Below are positions 10,172 through 18,801 of a stretch of DNA of 64,000 nt, one piece after another. Every line of letters begins with the position of its first letter. Position 1 is the stretch's first letter. The translations under genes were made by a program, and so were the position numbers. The DNA is taken from NCBI RefSeq assembly GCF_002008365.1, contig NZ_MRDL01000001.1, forward strand, positions 186,001 through 250,000, written 5' to 3'. The notes beneath the pieces were generated by a model. That model was not told the origin of the DNA. It saw only the letters and a list, made by a program, of their open reading frames with translations, and ran no database searches. The stretch is from Rhizobium leguminosarum bv. viciae USDA 2370 (GTDB lineage: Bacteria > Pseudomonadota > Alphaproteobacteria > Rhizobiales > Rhizobiaceae).

Positions 10172-11626
10172 TTAGTCTGACTTCGCCGTTCGCTCGGGAG
10201 CGTTCTGCGCTTGTTGCGTCAGGTAGCCGGCGCCAATGGCGACGTAGAGGTCCACATAGTCCTTGGCAACCTGCTGTACGGTGGCTGCAAGGCTTGCCTG
10301 GGCATCGGAGACCGAACGTTGAGCGTCCAGCACATCGAGCAGAGATGAAGCTCCATCCTTGTAGCTCGTGGTCGAAAGTGCGAGCGATTCCTGGGCCGTT
10401 TCCACCTGCCTGCGCAGCGGTCCCAACGTCTGCCTGTCGCGGCGGACTGCAGACAGGGCGTTTTCCACCTCTTCGACCCCGTTCAGCACCGCCTCTTTCC
10501 AGGCGAGATACTGGGTCTTGGCATCGGATTTTTCGATATCGACATTCGCACGCAATTTGCCGCCATCGAAGATCGGCAGGTTGAGCGTCGGTCCGAAAGA
10601 CCAGCTGGTCAGGGTTCCGCCGCTGGCACCGGATGATTTGACCCAGCTCGGCGAGATCGAACCGGAGAGCGAGATCGACGGGTAGAGCTGGGCTTCGGCA
10701 GCGCCGATGTCGGCAACGGCTGCAGCCAGATCGCGTTCAGCCTTGTGGATATCGGGACGGTTGCGGATGAGATCGGCCGGAATGCCGGCGCGAATGTCGC
10801 CGCGGAAAACCGGCTGGCCGGCGCTTTTCTGCAGCTCGTTCATCAGCGAGGCCGCCGGCATCCCGAGCAGAGTGGCAATGTGATGGGCTGACTCGGTGAA
10901 GCTCTGTTCGAGGCCGGGAATGTCGGACTTTGTCGACTGTACCAGGCCCTCGGCCTGAACGACGTCGAGGCGGGAGGCCGCACCTGCCTTGAGCTGCAGC
11001 TGTGTCAGTTCGTAAGTCTGTTGGCGGGATTTCAAGCTCGCCTGTGAAAGCGCGATTCGCTCCTGGTAATAACGGGCGTCGATATAGCTCTCGATCAGGT
11101 CTTTCAGGAAGGTGAGCTTTGTGTTGTCGGCCGTTGCATAGGCGGCCCCCAGCGAGGCGATGGCACTCTCCTTCGAGCGACGGTATTGGCCGAAGAAGTC
11201 GAGCAGCCAGGAAAGGCTGGCCTGGCCGCCTGTGGTATTCTCGGTGCCGACCGTCGTGCGGAGCCGCCCCCTCTCGCCGGATACCGTGTGCGATGCGTCG
11301 ACACTGAGGCTCGGCAGGCCGCCGGCGCCGGCAACCGTGACATTGGCGGAAGCCGAGTTGATGCTCTCGAGCGCCTGCAGCACATCGAGGTTCTCGCTGA
11401 GGCCATGGGCCACCAGGCCGTCGAGCCGCTTGTCGCGATAGGCCGTCCACCACTGTGCCGTCACGACATCGCCGTTGCTCTTGGTCCCGCCCTCTTGGAA
11501 TTTAGCAGGAAGCGGCATCTGTGGGGGAGCGTGATCCGGGCCGCTGACGCAGCCTGCCACCAAAAGCGTGAGTGCCGATGTGGCGTAGCGGAGGGATGAT
11601 ATTCTTGTGCAGAGCGACGGACTCAC
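10172..11626 (-). CDS. RND efflux outer-membrane lipoprotein, NodT family
   Basis: A 484-aa TolC-like outer-membrane factor. The N-terminus has a lipoprotein signal with lipobox LVAGC, so it is probably lipid-anchored, and two OEP repeats follow. RNRPDIHKAERDLAAAVADIG is the typical mid-protein block, cut here only for illustration of the family. GTG at 11626 is used as start. It is leftward, 139 bases after the histidine kinase gene, with its own operator at 11677-11712. It should form the outer exit duct for the adaptor and permease encoded at 13988-18207. It is convergent with the CitE-like gene. Confidence 0.9.
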   Translation of the reverse strand: MSPSLCTRISSLRYATSALTLLVAGCVSGPDHAPPQMPLPAKFQEGGTKSNGDVVTAQWWTAYRDKRLDGLVAHGLSENLDVLQALESINSASANVTVAGAGGLPSLSVDASHTVSGERGRLRTTVGTENTTGGQASLSWLLDFFGQYRRSKESAIASLGAAYATADNTKLTFLKDLIESYIDARYYQERIALSQASLKSRQQTYELTQLQLKAGAASRLDVVQAEGLVQSTKSDIPGLEQSFTESAHHIATLLGMPAASLMNELQKSAGQPVFRGDIRAGIPADLIRNRPDIHKAERDLAAAVADIGAAEAQLYPSISLSGSISPSWVKSSGASGGTLTSWSFGPTLNLPIFDGGKLRANVDIEKSDAKTQYLAWKEAVLNGVEEVENALSAVRRDRQTLGPLRRQVETAQESLALSTTSYKDGASSLLDVLDAQRSVSDAQASLAATVQQVAKDYVDLYVAIGAGYLTQQAQNAPERTAKSD

Positions 11627-11676
11627 TGGCGAGCTTTCTGAACCGGGATCGTAGGTTCAGGCTTAGCGGCGCCAAC

Positions 11677-11712
11677 GTTAATGGCGGTAAAGACACTGTA
11701 AAGTTAGGTAAA
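11677..11712 (-). promoter_or_regulatory. Response-regulator operator, copy 1 (before the NodT-type gene)
   Basis: Read on the minus strand: TTTAC, 5 bases, TTTAC, 6 bases, TTTAC, 5 bases, TTAAC. Start-to-start distances of 10, 11 and 10 bases put all four half-sites on one DNA face. The layout resembles the CpxR box (GTAAA-N5-GTAAA on the other strand). It ends about 50 bases before the NodT-type start, so it probably activates that gene separately from the upstream two-component genes. Confidence 0.75.
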
Positions 11713-11765
11713 GTCTGGGTTGCGGGGCCTCATCCACCACCGCCTCGAGCTTCGTCGATTGGTCC

Positions 11766-13064
11766 TCAGGCGTGTTCGTCCGCCAAGCCATAGGGTACCG
11801 GCTTCCTGGGAAGCTCCAGGGTGACCGCCAGGCCTCCGGCATCCGGCAATGACGCATGTACACGCCCGCCGTGGCGTTCGATCGCCTGCCGGGTGATGGC
11901 CAGACCCAGGCCGTATCCGCCTCTTGGCACAGCCTCTTTACCACGTGAGAACGGCTGGAAGATCCGTTCGAGTTCGTCTCGCCGGACACCCGGCCCCTGA
12001 TCCGTGACGCAGATTTTGAGGCGGCCGGTCGTCGCCTCGCAAGCCACTGATATGTGCGAATGCTCGGCCGTGTATTTGACGGCGTTGCGGACGACGTTTT
12101 CGAGCGCCCTGTAGATCAGCTCACCTTCGACCTCGGCGCGGAAGGTGCCCTCGACACTGGTTGTGATCGAGACCTCGCGTGCCTGGGCTTCGAATGCCGC
12201 GTCGCCGAGGATTTCGTTCAGGAGCTCGATGACATCCAGGGCCTGGGTCTTCAGCGGCAGGCCGGAGCCCGCGGTCAGCCTGGCTAGCGTCAGAACTTCG
12301 CCGACCAGCGCGTCGAGCCGTTCGACCTCCCGGTCCATCCGATCCAACATGGCGCCGAGTTTGGCCGGGCTTTGCCGAAGGACGCCGACGGCGGCCTGCA
12401 GACGAGACAGGGGCGAACGCAATTCATGGGAGACGTCATGAAATAGCCTCTGCTGCGCATCCTGAAGCTCCTGAAGCCGCGCGGCAGTGGAATCGAAGTC
12501 GTGCGCCAGTGCGGTGACTTCATCCTTTCGGCCGGCCATCTGGTTGCCGATACGGAAGTCGAAGCGGCCATGGGCGAGCGCGCTCAGGCCGTCGCGCAGA
12601 TGTACGACGGGTCGAATGAGATAGCGGGCGAGTGCGGCGGCAGCGACCGTACTCGAAACGAAAATCGAAAGCCAAGGAACCAGCAGCGCCAGGTTGTCCG
12701 CAATGTTGAGAAGGAAGTTCGCTTCTGGCGCCACGGAGATCCGGTAGCAAATTCCGTCCTTCAGAATGGACTTCGTCTCTGCCCTGCCCTCGTCTCCGCA
12801 CGCAGGCGACTGCATGGTTTTCGAAAGCGTCAGACCTAGTGGCACCGTATATTCACTTGTGCGGATGAAGCGCGCTGCGGCGTCCTCCCCATCCCTTGCG
12901 AGCACATTCGCCGTCAGCTTCAGAATGATCGCTCGCTCCTGGTATTCCCGATCGCGGCCAGGCGGCGGGATCTGAAAGAGGTTGACGATCACGATGATGA
13001 CCGTGAGCGTCGTTGCAAGCGTCAACCAGATCGTCGCGAAGAACTTCCAGAAAAGCCGGGGCAT
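11766..13064 (-). CDS. Sensor histidine kinase
   Basis: A 432-aa membrane kinase. A membrane segment at about residues 8-30 and another at about 125-148 enclose a periplasmic sensor domain of about 95 residues that contains two cysteines (in SPACGD and GICYR). A HAMP linker follows, then the H box HDVSHELRSPLS with phospho-acceptor His213. The N box ALENVVRNAVKYT and G boxes VTDQGPGV and GGYGLGLAI complete the ATPase domain. ATG 13064 lies two bases after the response-regulator stop, so the pair is co-translated. It likely senses envelope stress or a toxic compound and controls the neighbouring RND pump. Confidence 0.92.
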   Translation of the reverse strand: MPRLFWKFFATIWLTLATTLTVIIVIVNLFQIPPPGRDREYQERAIILKLTANVLARDGEDAAARFIRTSEYTVPLGLTLSKTMQSPACGDEGRAETKSILKDGICYRISVAPEANFLLNIADNLALLVPWLSIFVSSTVAAAALARYLIRPVVHLRDGLSALAHGRFDFRIGNQMAGRKDEVTALAHDFDSTAARLQELQDAQQRLFHDVSHELRSPLSRLQAAVGVLRQSPAKLGAMLDRMDREVERLDALVGEVLTLARLTAGSGLPLKTQALDVIELLNEILGDAAFEAQAREVSITTSVEGTFRAEVEGELIYRALENVVRNAVKYTAEHSHISVACEATTGRLKICVTDQGPGVRRDELERIFQPFSRGKEAVPRGGYGLGLAITRQAIERHGGRVHASLPDAGGLAVTLELPRKPVPYGLADEHA

Positions 13065-13066
13065 GG

Positions 13067-13753
13067 TCAGTCCACGAGAAGTTGATAGCCCTGGCCGCGA
13101 ACGGACTGGATCCAGGATTGTCCGTCCTCCCTCAGTCCGAGCTTCTGACGAACGCTGCTGATATGGACGTCGATACGGCGATCGAACGGGGTCAGCGGCT
13201 TGCCGAAGGCCCGCTTCGAAATGTCCTGCTTCGACACGAGCTGGCCGGCGCTGCGGGCAAGCACCTCGATCAGGCTGAACTCGGTGCCGGTCAGTTCCAA
13301 GGTTTCTCCGCGCCATTCGGCGATCCTGCTGCTCGGATGAATCACGAGTTTTCCCGCCCTTATCGTGTCGGTCGTCGCGCCGGCAGCAGGCTGACCTGCC
13401 CGACGGAGGATGGCACGCAACCTCGCCGCAAGTTCGCCCGGCGAGCATGGCTTCGGCACATAATCGTCGGCGCCGAGATTGAGACCCGATATCCTGTCGA
13501 CGTCATCGCCCCTTGCGGTCAGCATCAGCACGGGAACCTGGCTGAGCTTCCTGATCCTCTGCAGAACCTCGATCCCGTTCATCCGAGGCATCATGATGTC
13601 GAGCACGATAATATCGACCGTATTGCCGGCGGCAGCGGCAATCGCGGCGCGACCGTCCGTATCGGTGACGACCTCATATCCTTCTTCGACCAGATATTCC
13701 TGCAGAAGCGTCGTCAGCTCGGCATCGTCGTCGATGAGGAGAACCTTGTTCAT
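13067..13753 (-). CDS. OmpR/PhoB-family response regulator
   Basis: A 228-aa two-domain regulator. The receiver has acidic residues at 8-10 (LLIDDD), phospho-acceptor Asp52 in VLDIMMPRMNG, Thr78 and Lys100. The C-terminal winged helix contains LVIHPSSRIAEWRG and TPFDRRIDVHISSVRQKLG. It precedes its kinase gene and is divergent from the RND adaptor gene. The operator at 13816-13851 in the divergent gap is probably its binding site. That would make the system autoregulated as well as pump-activating, like CpxR-type circuits. Confidence 0.94.
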   Translation of the reverse strand: MNKVLLIDDDAELTTLLQEYLVEEGYEVVTDTDGRAAIAAAAGNTVDIIVLDIMMPRMNGIEVLQRIRKLSQVPVLMLTARGDDVDRISGLNLGADDYVPKPCSPGELAARLRAILRRAGQPAAGATTDTIRAGKLVIHPSSRIAEWRGETLELTGTEFSLIEVLARSAGQLVSKQDISKRAFGKPLTPFDRRIDVHISSVRQKLGLREDGQSWIQSVRGQGYQLLVD

Positions 13754-13815
13754 TCACTTCGTCCGTCATTGATCCTTGTGAGCCTTACAGCACAAACACA
13801 GTCGCATGAGCGAGT

Positions 13816-13851
13816 TTTACCTAACTTAACACTAACTTGACCGCACTTAAC
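13816..13851 (+). promoter_or_regulatory. Response-regulator operator, copy 2 (divergent gap before the RND adaptor)
   Basis: The sequence reads TTTAC, N5, TTAAC, N6, TTGAC, N5, TTAAC, the same 10/11/10 spacing as the copy at 11677-11712. The first 12 bases are TTTACCTAACTT in both. It lies 62 bases upstream of the response-regulator start and about 136 bases upstream of the adaptor start, so it could serve both directions. The third half-site (TTGACC) also looks like a -35 element. Confidence 0.75.
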
Positions 13852-13987
13852 GTTCACCCCGTTACTTATCCTTCCATGACATCACCGCGAGCCAGGATCG
13901 GGTTGCCTCAACATGAGCCGCAATCCTTCATCGAGTTGGCACGGATCGGGAAAAGGCACCCATCCTTTGACCACAAGGAGTGCATCG

Positions 13988-15061
13988 TTGAGAAAACCGC
14001 CCAGAATATTCGCTGCTGCTCTTGTTGCGGCAACGCTCCTGCTTCCCCTGCGCAATGCCATGGCGGACCAATCCGCCGCACCCGCCCTTACCGTCTCGCT
14101 GGTGACGCCGGCTGAGCGGGACTGGCCGGAAACCGTTCCCGCAAGCGGCTGGCTGAAGCCGTGGCAGGAAGCCATCATTGCTTCCGAGACGAGCGGTCTG
14201 CGCGTAACCGAAATCCTGGCCGACGTCGGCTCCGTGGTTAAGAAGGGGCAGACCCTGGTGCGGCTGTCGCAGGACAGCGTGCAGGCCGACCTTCGCAAGC
14301 AGGAAGCGGCCGTCGTGACCGCTCAGGCAACCCTGACAAAGGCGAAGGCCAATGCCGATCGGGCTCGCCAGCTTCGCTCGTCGGGCGCCCTTTCGGATGA
14401 GAAGATTGTCGAATATTTCGCCGACGAACAGACGGCGACGGCAAGTCTTGCGTCTGAAGAGGCGGCGCTCGACAGCCAGAAGATCAAGCTCGACCAGACA
14501 ACCGTCATGGCCGTCGACGATGGCCTGATAACCTCGCGATCGGCCGAACTCGGCGCGGTCGTCTCGTCGGGCACCGAACTGTTTCGCCTGGTCCGCCAAC
14601 AGCGGGTCGAATGGCAGGCCGAGGTTTCGGCTCGTTACCTCTCACGCATCTCCGAAGGATTGAGCGTCGACATCGACGGGCCGGACGGACGACCCATTCA
14701 GGGAAAGGTGAGGCTCGTCGGACCTTCGATCGACACCAATACAAGCCGGGCGATCGTCTATGTCGCGCTTCCCCCGGACGTTCAGCCGCGCACCGGTCTT
14801 TATGTCACCGGCACCATCGAATTGAGGACCACGCCGGCGCTGACGGTTCCGGAGACCGCGATCGTTTTCCGTGACGGCATAAACTACGTCTTTGCCGCCG
14901 GCGAGGACAAGCGGGTAAGGCGGGTCCGGGTCGAGACCGGCCGTCGCACCGACGGCGAAGTCGAGATCGTCGCCGGCATAGATAAGTCGGCGAGAGTGGT
15001 GACGTCGGGCGGAGCGTTTCTGTCGGACAACGATCTCGTGAAGATTGCGGGAGAAGGTTGA
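13988..15061 (+). CDS. RND efflux periplasmic adaptor (membrane fusion protein)
   Basis: A 357-aa HlyD-type adaptor linking the inner-membrane permease to the outer-membrane factor. I choose the TTG start at 13988 because AAGGAG lies 7 bases before it and translation from there gives a clean Sec signal (RKPPRIFAAALVAATLLLP) cut near ADQS. The lipoyl half-motif reads VTEILADVGSVVKKGQTLVRL, followed by a short coiled-coil hairpin with many Ala and Gln, then the second lipoyl half and beta-barrel. The stop overlaps the permease ATG (TGATG). An upstream in-frame start at 13913 lacks a good ribosome site. Confidence 0.9.
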   Translation: MRKPPRIFAAALVAATLLLPLRNAMADQSAAPALTVSLVTPAERDWPETVPASGWLKPWQEAIIASETSGLRVTEILADVGSVVKKGQTLVRLSQDSVQADLRKQEAAVVTAQATLTKAKANADRARQLRSSGALSDEKIVEYFADEQTATASLASEEAALDSQKIKLDQTTVMAVDDGLITSRSAELGAVVSSGTELFRLVRQQRVEWQAEVSARYLSRISEGLSVDIDGPDGRPIQGKVRLVGPSIDTNTSRAIVYVALPPDVQPRTGLYVTGTIELRTTPALTVPETAIVFRDGINYVFAAGEDKRVRRVRVETGRRTDGEVEIVAGIDKSARVVTSGGAFLSDNDLVKIAGEG

Positions 15062-18000
15062 TGAACTTTTCCGCATTTTCGATCCGCAATCCCGTACCGG
15101 CAATCCTGCTCTTTGCGATGCTTGCCGTCGGCGGTTTGCTGGCCTTCAAGCATCTGCCGGTCCAGAACTTCCCCGATATGGACCTCCCGACCATCAAAAT
15201 TACCGCGACGCTCGATGGCGCCGCGCCGGCGCAGCTCGAGACGGAGGTCGCCCGCACGATCGAGGACAATCTTGCCTCGCTGAGCTATCTCGACCACGTC
15301 ACCACGACGATCACCGACGGCACGGTGTCGATCAGTGTCTCCTTCAAACTGGAGAAGGACAGCGAAACGGCCTTGAACGAGGTTCGCAACGCCGTCGACA
15401 GCGCACAAGCCGATCTGCCGGCGCAGATGCAGGCACCAAGCGTCACCAAAGTCACCGTGCAGAGTTCGGCGCTGGTCACCTATGCCATCCGGTCTACGGC
15501 CCTCAATGAAACCGAGCTCTCCTGGTTCATCGACAACGATCTGACCAAGGCGCTCCTGTCGGTACCGGGCGTCGGACAGGTCAACCGCATCGGCGGTGTC
15601 GACCGCGAGGTTCACGTCGACCTCGATCCGACAACGATGGCTGCATTCGGCGTCACCGCGACCACTGTGTCGGCGCAATTGAAGTCGGTTCAGGCCGATA
15701 CTTCAGGTGGCCTGGGGGAGATTGGCGGCACTCGTCAGACATTGCGCACGCTCGGCGCCGTGGCATCGGTCGACGCTCTGAAGGAGCTTAGAATTCCCCT
15801 GGCCAACGGGCAGCAGGTTCGTCTCGACGACGTCGCATCCGTCACGGACAGCTTCGCGGAGCGTTCTTCGATGGCCTATCTCGACGGTAAACCGGTGGTC
15901 GCGGTCGAGATCAAGCGCTCGAACGGGTTTTCGGACAGCGGTGTCGCGGACGATGTCGACAAGGCGATGAAGGAGTTCGCAGCCAAGCATTCCAACGTGC
16001 AGATCGAGGAGGCCTACAGCACGATCGGGCCGATCATCGACAACTACGATGGTTCGATGCACATGCTCTACGAAGGGGCGATCCTGGCGATCATCGTCGT
16101 CTGGCTCTTCCTTCGGGACTGGCGTGCGACGATCCTGTCGGCCGTGGCGCTACCGCTGTCGGTCATACCGACCTTCCTTGTGATGTACCTGGCCGGCTTC
16201 AGCCTGAATATCGTCACCTTGCTGGCGCTGTCGCTCGTGGTCGGCATCCTTGTCGATGATGCCATCGTCGAGGTCGAGAACATCGCGCGCCACCTGCAGA
16301 TGGGCAAGCGGCCGATCGACGCCGCTCTGGAGGCGGCCAACGAGATCGGGCTCGCCGTCATTGCAACCACCTTCACGCTGGTCGCGGTCTTCCTGCCGAC
16401 GGCCTTCATGAGCGGCATACCGGGACTTATATTCCGCCAGTTCGGTATCACCGCCGCGGTGGCGGTCCTCGTCTCGCTCGTCGTCGCACGCCTGCTGACG
16501 CCGATGATGGCCGCCTATTTCATGAAGGCCCATCCGACGGAGGAAAAGGATGGCCGCGTCATGCGCGCCTATCTGGCAATCGTGAAAGCCGCCATGAACC
16601 GCAGGAAGACCACGGTGGCAGTGACTGCCGTCGTCGTCGCGCTTTCGCTTGCCACCATCCCGCTCCTGAAATCCGGCTTCCTGCCCGCTTCCGACGACGC
16701 GCGAGCCCAGATCACGCTCACCATGCAGCCGGGTGCTACTATCGAGCAGACGGACGCCACCACCACGAAGGCCGCCGATATCGTCGACAAGCTCCGGGAC
16801 GTGACACATGTCTTTTCCTCGGTCGGTTCCGCATCCTCGGGTGGTGGCCCCGACTCCAGCACCACGAGCAGCGTCGGATCCGCGACGATCGTCGCTATGC
16901 TGTCGCCCATCGGCGAGCGCGATCGCAAACAGTCGGAAATCGAAAACGACATCCGGCAGGCTCTCTCGGTGCTTCCCGGCGTGCGGGTCGCGGTCGGCGG
17001 CGGTGGCAACGGCACGAAGCTGGAGATCACCCTTGCCAGTGACGATGCCAACGCGCTTGACAGTGCAAGCACGGCGCTCGAGGAACAGCTCCGCACGCTG
17101 CAGGGCATCGGCGCGGTGACATCAACAGCGGCCAGGCAAGCGCCCGAGATCCAGATCACGCCCGACTTTGCGCGCGCAGCAGCGCTCGGGGTGACCTCGA
17201 GCGCCATCGCCGAGGCGGTGCGCGTGGCGACGAATGGGGAATACTCCGCCGATCTGCCGAAGCTCAACCTGCCACAGCGCCAGGTTCCCATCGTCGTCCG
17301 CTTCAGCCCCGAGACACGCACCAAGCTCGACGATATCAGGAACATGCGGGTAGCCGGAACGAACGGCAATGTCGATCTCGGATCGATTGCCGATATCCGG
17401 ATCGGCGGCAGTCCATCGGAGATCGACCGTATCGACCGGATGCGCAATGTCACCCTTTCCGTCGAGCTCAACGGCCGCATCCTGGGCGACGTCAACCGCG
17501 AGGCGCAGGCTCTGCCGGCACTCAGGCGCCTGCCGCCGGGGGTCACCCTTGTCGAACAGGGCGAGCTTCAGCGCAGTTCGGAGCTGTTCCAGAGCTTTGG
17601 CCTTGCAATGGCGATCGGCGTGTTCTGCATCTACGCAGTCCTCGTCCTGCTCTTCCACGACTTCCTGCAGCCACTCACCCTTCTGATGGCTCTGCCGCTC
17701 TCGCTCGGCGGTGCGCTGGTGCCGCTGGTGGTGACCGGAACCAGCTTCTCGATGTCGGCGGTCATCGGGTTGCTCATGCTCATGGGCGTGGTGACGAAGA
17801 ACTCCATCCTTCTCATCGAATACGCGATCATGTCGCGTCGCCAGGGCATGTCGCGGTTCGATGCCCTTGTGGATGCCTGCCACAAGCGCGCGCGACCGAT
17901 CATCATGACCACCATCGCCATGGCATTCGGCATGCTTCCGGTCGCTCTCAGCCTGACAGGCGGCGATTCCAGCTTCCGGCAGCCGATGGCGATCGTGGTG

Positions 18001-18207
18001 ATCGGCGGGGTCATGATGTCGACGCTGCTCAGCCTCATCGTCATCCCCGTCATCTTCACCTTCGTCGACGACCTCAACGAGGCGCTCAAGCGCCTTCTGC
18101 GCCGGACCGGGCCTGATACCGCCGACTCGGAACCGCAGGCATCCAACGATCGCGCGGCGATCACCTTCAAGCCCGGGCTTTCGAAGCGAGGGCAAGGTCA
18201 GAGATGA
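15061..18207 (+). CDS. RND multidrug efflux permease (HAE1-type)
   Basis: A full-length 1048-aa inner-membrane proton-driven pump. It begins IRNPVPAILLFAMLAVGG (TM1) and has the two large periplasmic loops of the AcrB type. The TM4 proton relay LSLVVGILVDDAIVEVENI carries the paired Asp residues, and the C-terminal half repeats the pattern with LMGVVTKNSILLIEYAI. The cytoplasmic tail is short. It is coupled to the adaptor gene and should work with the NodT-type outer-membrane protein encoded at 10172-11626. Substrates cannot be deduced, but drugs, flavonoids or other plant phenolics would be typical. Confidence 0.94.
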   Translation: MNFSAFSIRNPVPAILLFAMLAVGGLLAFKHLPVQNFPDMDLPTIKITATLDGAAPAQLETEVARTIEDNLASLSYLDHVTTTITDGTVSISVSFKLEKDSETALNEVRNAVDSAQADLPAQMQAPSVTKVTVQSSALVTYAIRSTALNETELSWFIDNDLTKALLSVPGVGQVNRIGGVDREVHVDLDPTTMAAFGVTATTVSAQLKSVQADTSGGLGEIGGTRQTLRTLGAVASVDALKELRIPLANGQQVRLDDVASVTDSFAERSSMAYLDGKPVVAVEIKRSNGFSDSGVADDVDKAMKEFAAKHSNVQIEEAYSTIGPIIDNYDGSMHMLYEGAILAIIVVWLFLRDWRATILSAVALPLSVIPTFLVMYLAGFSLNIVTLLALSLVVGILVDDAIVEVENIARHLQMGKRPIDAALEAANEIGLAVIATTFTLVAVFLPTAFMSGIPGLIFRQFGITAAVAVLVSLVVARLLTPMMAAYFMKAHPTEEKDGRVMRAYLAIVKAAMNRRKTTVAVTAVVVALSLATIPLLKSGFLPASDDARAQITLTMQPGATIEQTDATTTKAADIVDKLRDVTHVFSSVGSASSGGGPDSSTTSSVGSATIVAMLSPIGERDRKQSEIENDIRQALSVLPGVRVAVGGGGNGTKLEITLASDDANALDSASTALEEQLRTLQGIGAVTSTAARQAPEIQITPDFARAAALGVTSSAIAEAVRVATNGEYSADLPKLNLPQRQVPIVVRFSPETRTKLDDIRNMRVAGTNGNVDLGSIADIRIGGSPSEIDRIDRMRNVTLSVELNGRILGDVNREAQALPALRRLPPGVTLVEQGELQRSSELFQSFGLAMAIGVFCIYAVLVLLFHDFLQPLTLLMALPLSLGGALVPLVVTGTSFSMSAVIGLLMLMGVVTKNSILLIEYAIMSRRQGMSRFDALVDACHKRARPIIMTTIAMAFGMLPVALSLTGGDSSFRQPMAIVVIGGVMMSTLLSLIVIPVIFTFVDDLNEALKRLLRRTGPDTADSEPQASNDRAAITFKPGLSKRGQGQR

Positions 18208-18409
18208 CTGCTTTTGGCAAGCTATTCGCAAGCTGGTCCAGCGCCCGATACCGGCGACGCCCGGCGACCTTCATGGCAACCTCTTCGGTCGAATTCCCTC
18301 CCCCGGAACGAGACCGCGGGACGTGTTCCCCCGCAGGCGGCCTCGCGCCGCCTGCGCGTCCTGCATCTTCCCTGCCAACAGCGTAGCTCGCTGTGTCACA
18401 GAAAGAACC

Positions 18410-18445
18410 TTTACCAAACTTTACACTTCCTTAACCGCGCTAACA
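18410..18445 (+). promoter_or_regulatory. Response-regulator operator, copy 3 (orphan site)
   Basis: Reads TTTAC, N5, TTTAC, N6, TTAAC, N5, TAACA. The first three half-sites keep the spacing of the two other copies in this region; the fourth is shifted by one base. It lies about 200 bases downstream of the permease gene and points towards a short reading frame at 18493. It may control an unrecognised small gene or be left over from a deleted pump-regulon gene. Confidence 0.65.
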
Positions 18446-18492
18446 TCCGCACAGCTATTAGAGTTCGACCTCAGCTCAATCCGGAGTGTCGT

Positions 18493-18708
18493 GTGTCCAA
18501 GGCACATCGAAATATTCTGCGTTGCCGCCTCGCGGAGCGGAAAACCATACTTGCCGAGATTTGGCGGTGGTTGCTGAAGCTTAATTCAAAGAATTATATC
18601 TCAATTTCTGCTTTCTTAAGTCCCTGGATCCAATCAGGCCGCGCAGAAAACGTTCGAATAGAGCGTGATGCTCTACTGGAAGACATTTCAATTGGAGGAA
18701 CGGGGTGA
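18493..18708 (+). CDS. Possible small basic protein downstream of operator copy 3
   Basis: A 71-residue frame starting GTG at 18493, preceded by CCGGAG at a 7-base distance. It begins with the basic stretch SKAHRNILRCRLAERKT and contains Trp-rich IWRWLLKL, which could form an amphipathic or membrane-contacting helix, then ends in ISIGGTG. I do not recognise the family. Support comes only from the ribosome site and the operator 48 bases upstream. Small envelope-stress proteins are common members of CpxR-type regulons, so the idea is reasonable, but this may equally be a chance frame. Confidence 0.3.
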   Translation: MSKAHRNILRCRLAERKTILAEIWRWLLKLNSKNYISISAFLSPWIQSGRAENVRIERDALLEDISIGGTG

Positions 18709-18801
18709 TTGATGCTCCGGGTGATCAGCACGCGTTTGCTGGACAGATCGAACAGCTCAACAGGGCAGCACGCCCTATCTCATGCTGAATATTGCCGGGC
18801 G

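Larger units (their letters stand above)
18208..18801. other. Long non-coding stretch after the RND operon
   Basis: About 594 bases with no convincing large gene. The first 190 bases are GC-rich like the neighbours. From about 18390 the base use becomes noticeably richer in A and T. The stretch holds the orphan operator at 18410-18445 and one short possible gene at 18493-18708. From 18709 to 18801 I see nothing recognisable. Confidence 0.6.

Noticed and set aside
18323..18577. An 84-codon frame downstream of the RND permease.
   Set aside because: It runs straight through the operator at 18410-18445, has no ribosome site and no recognisable features.
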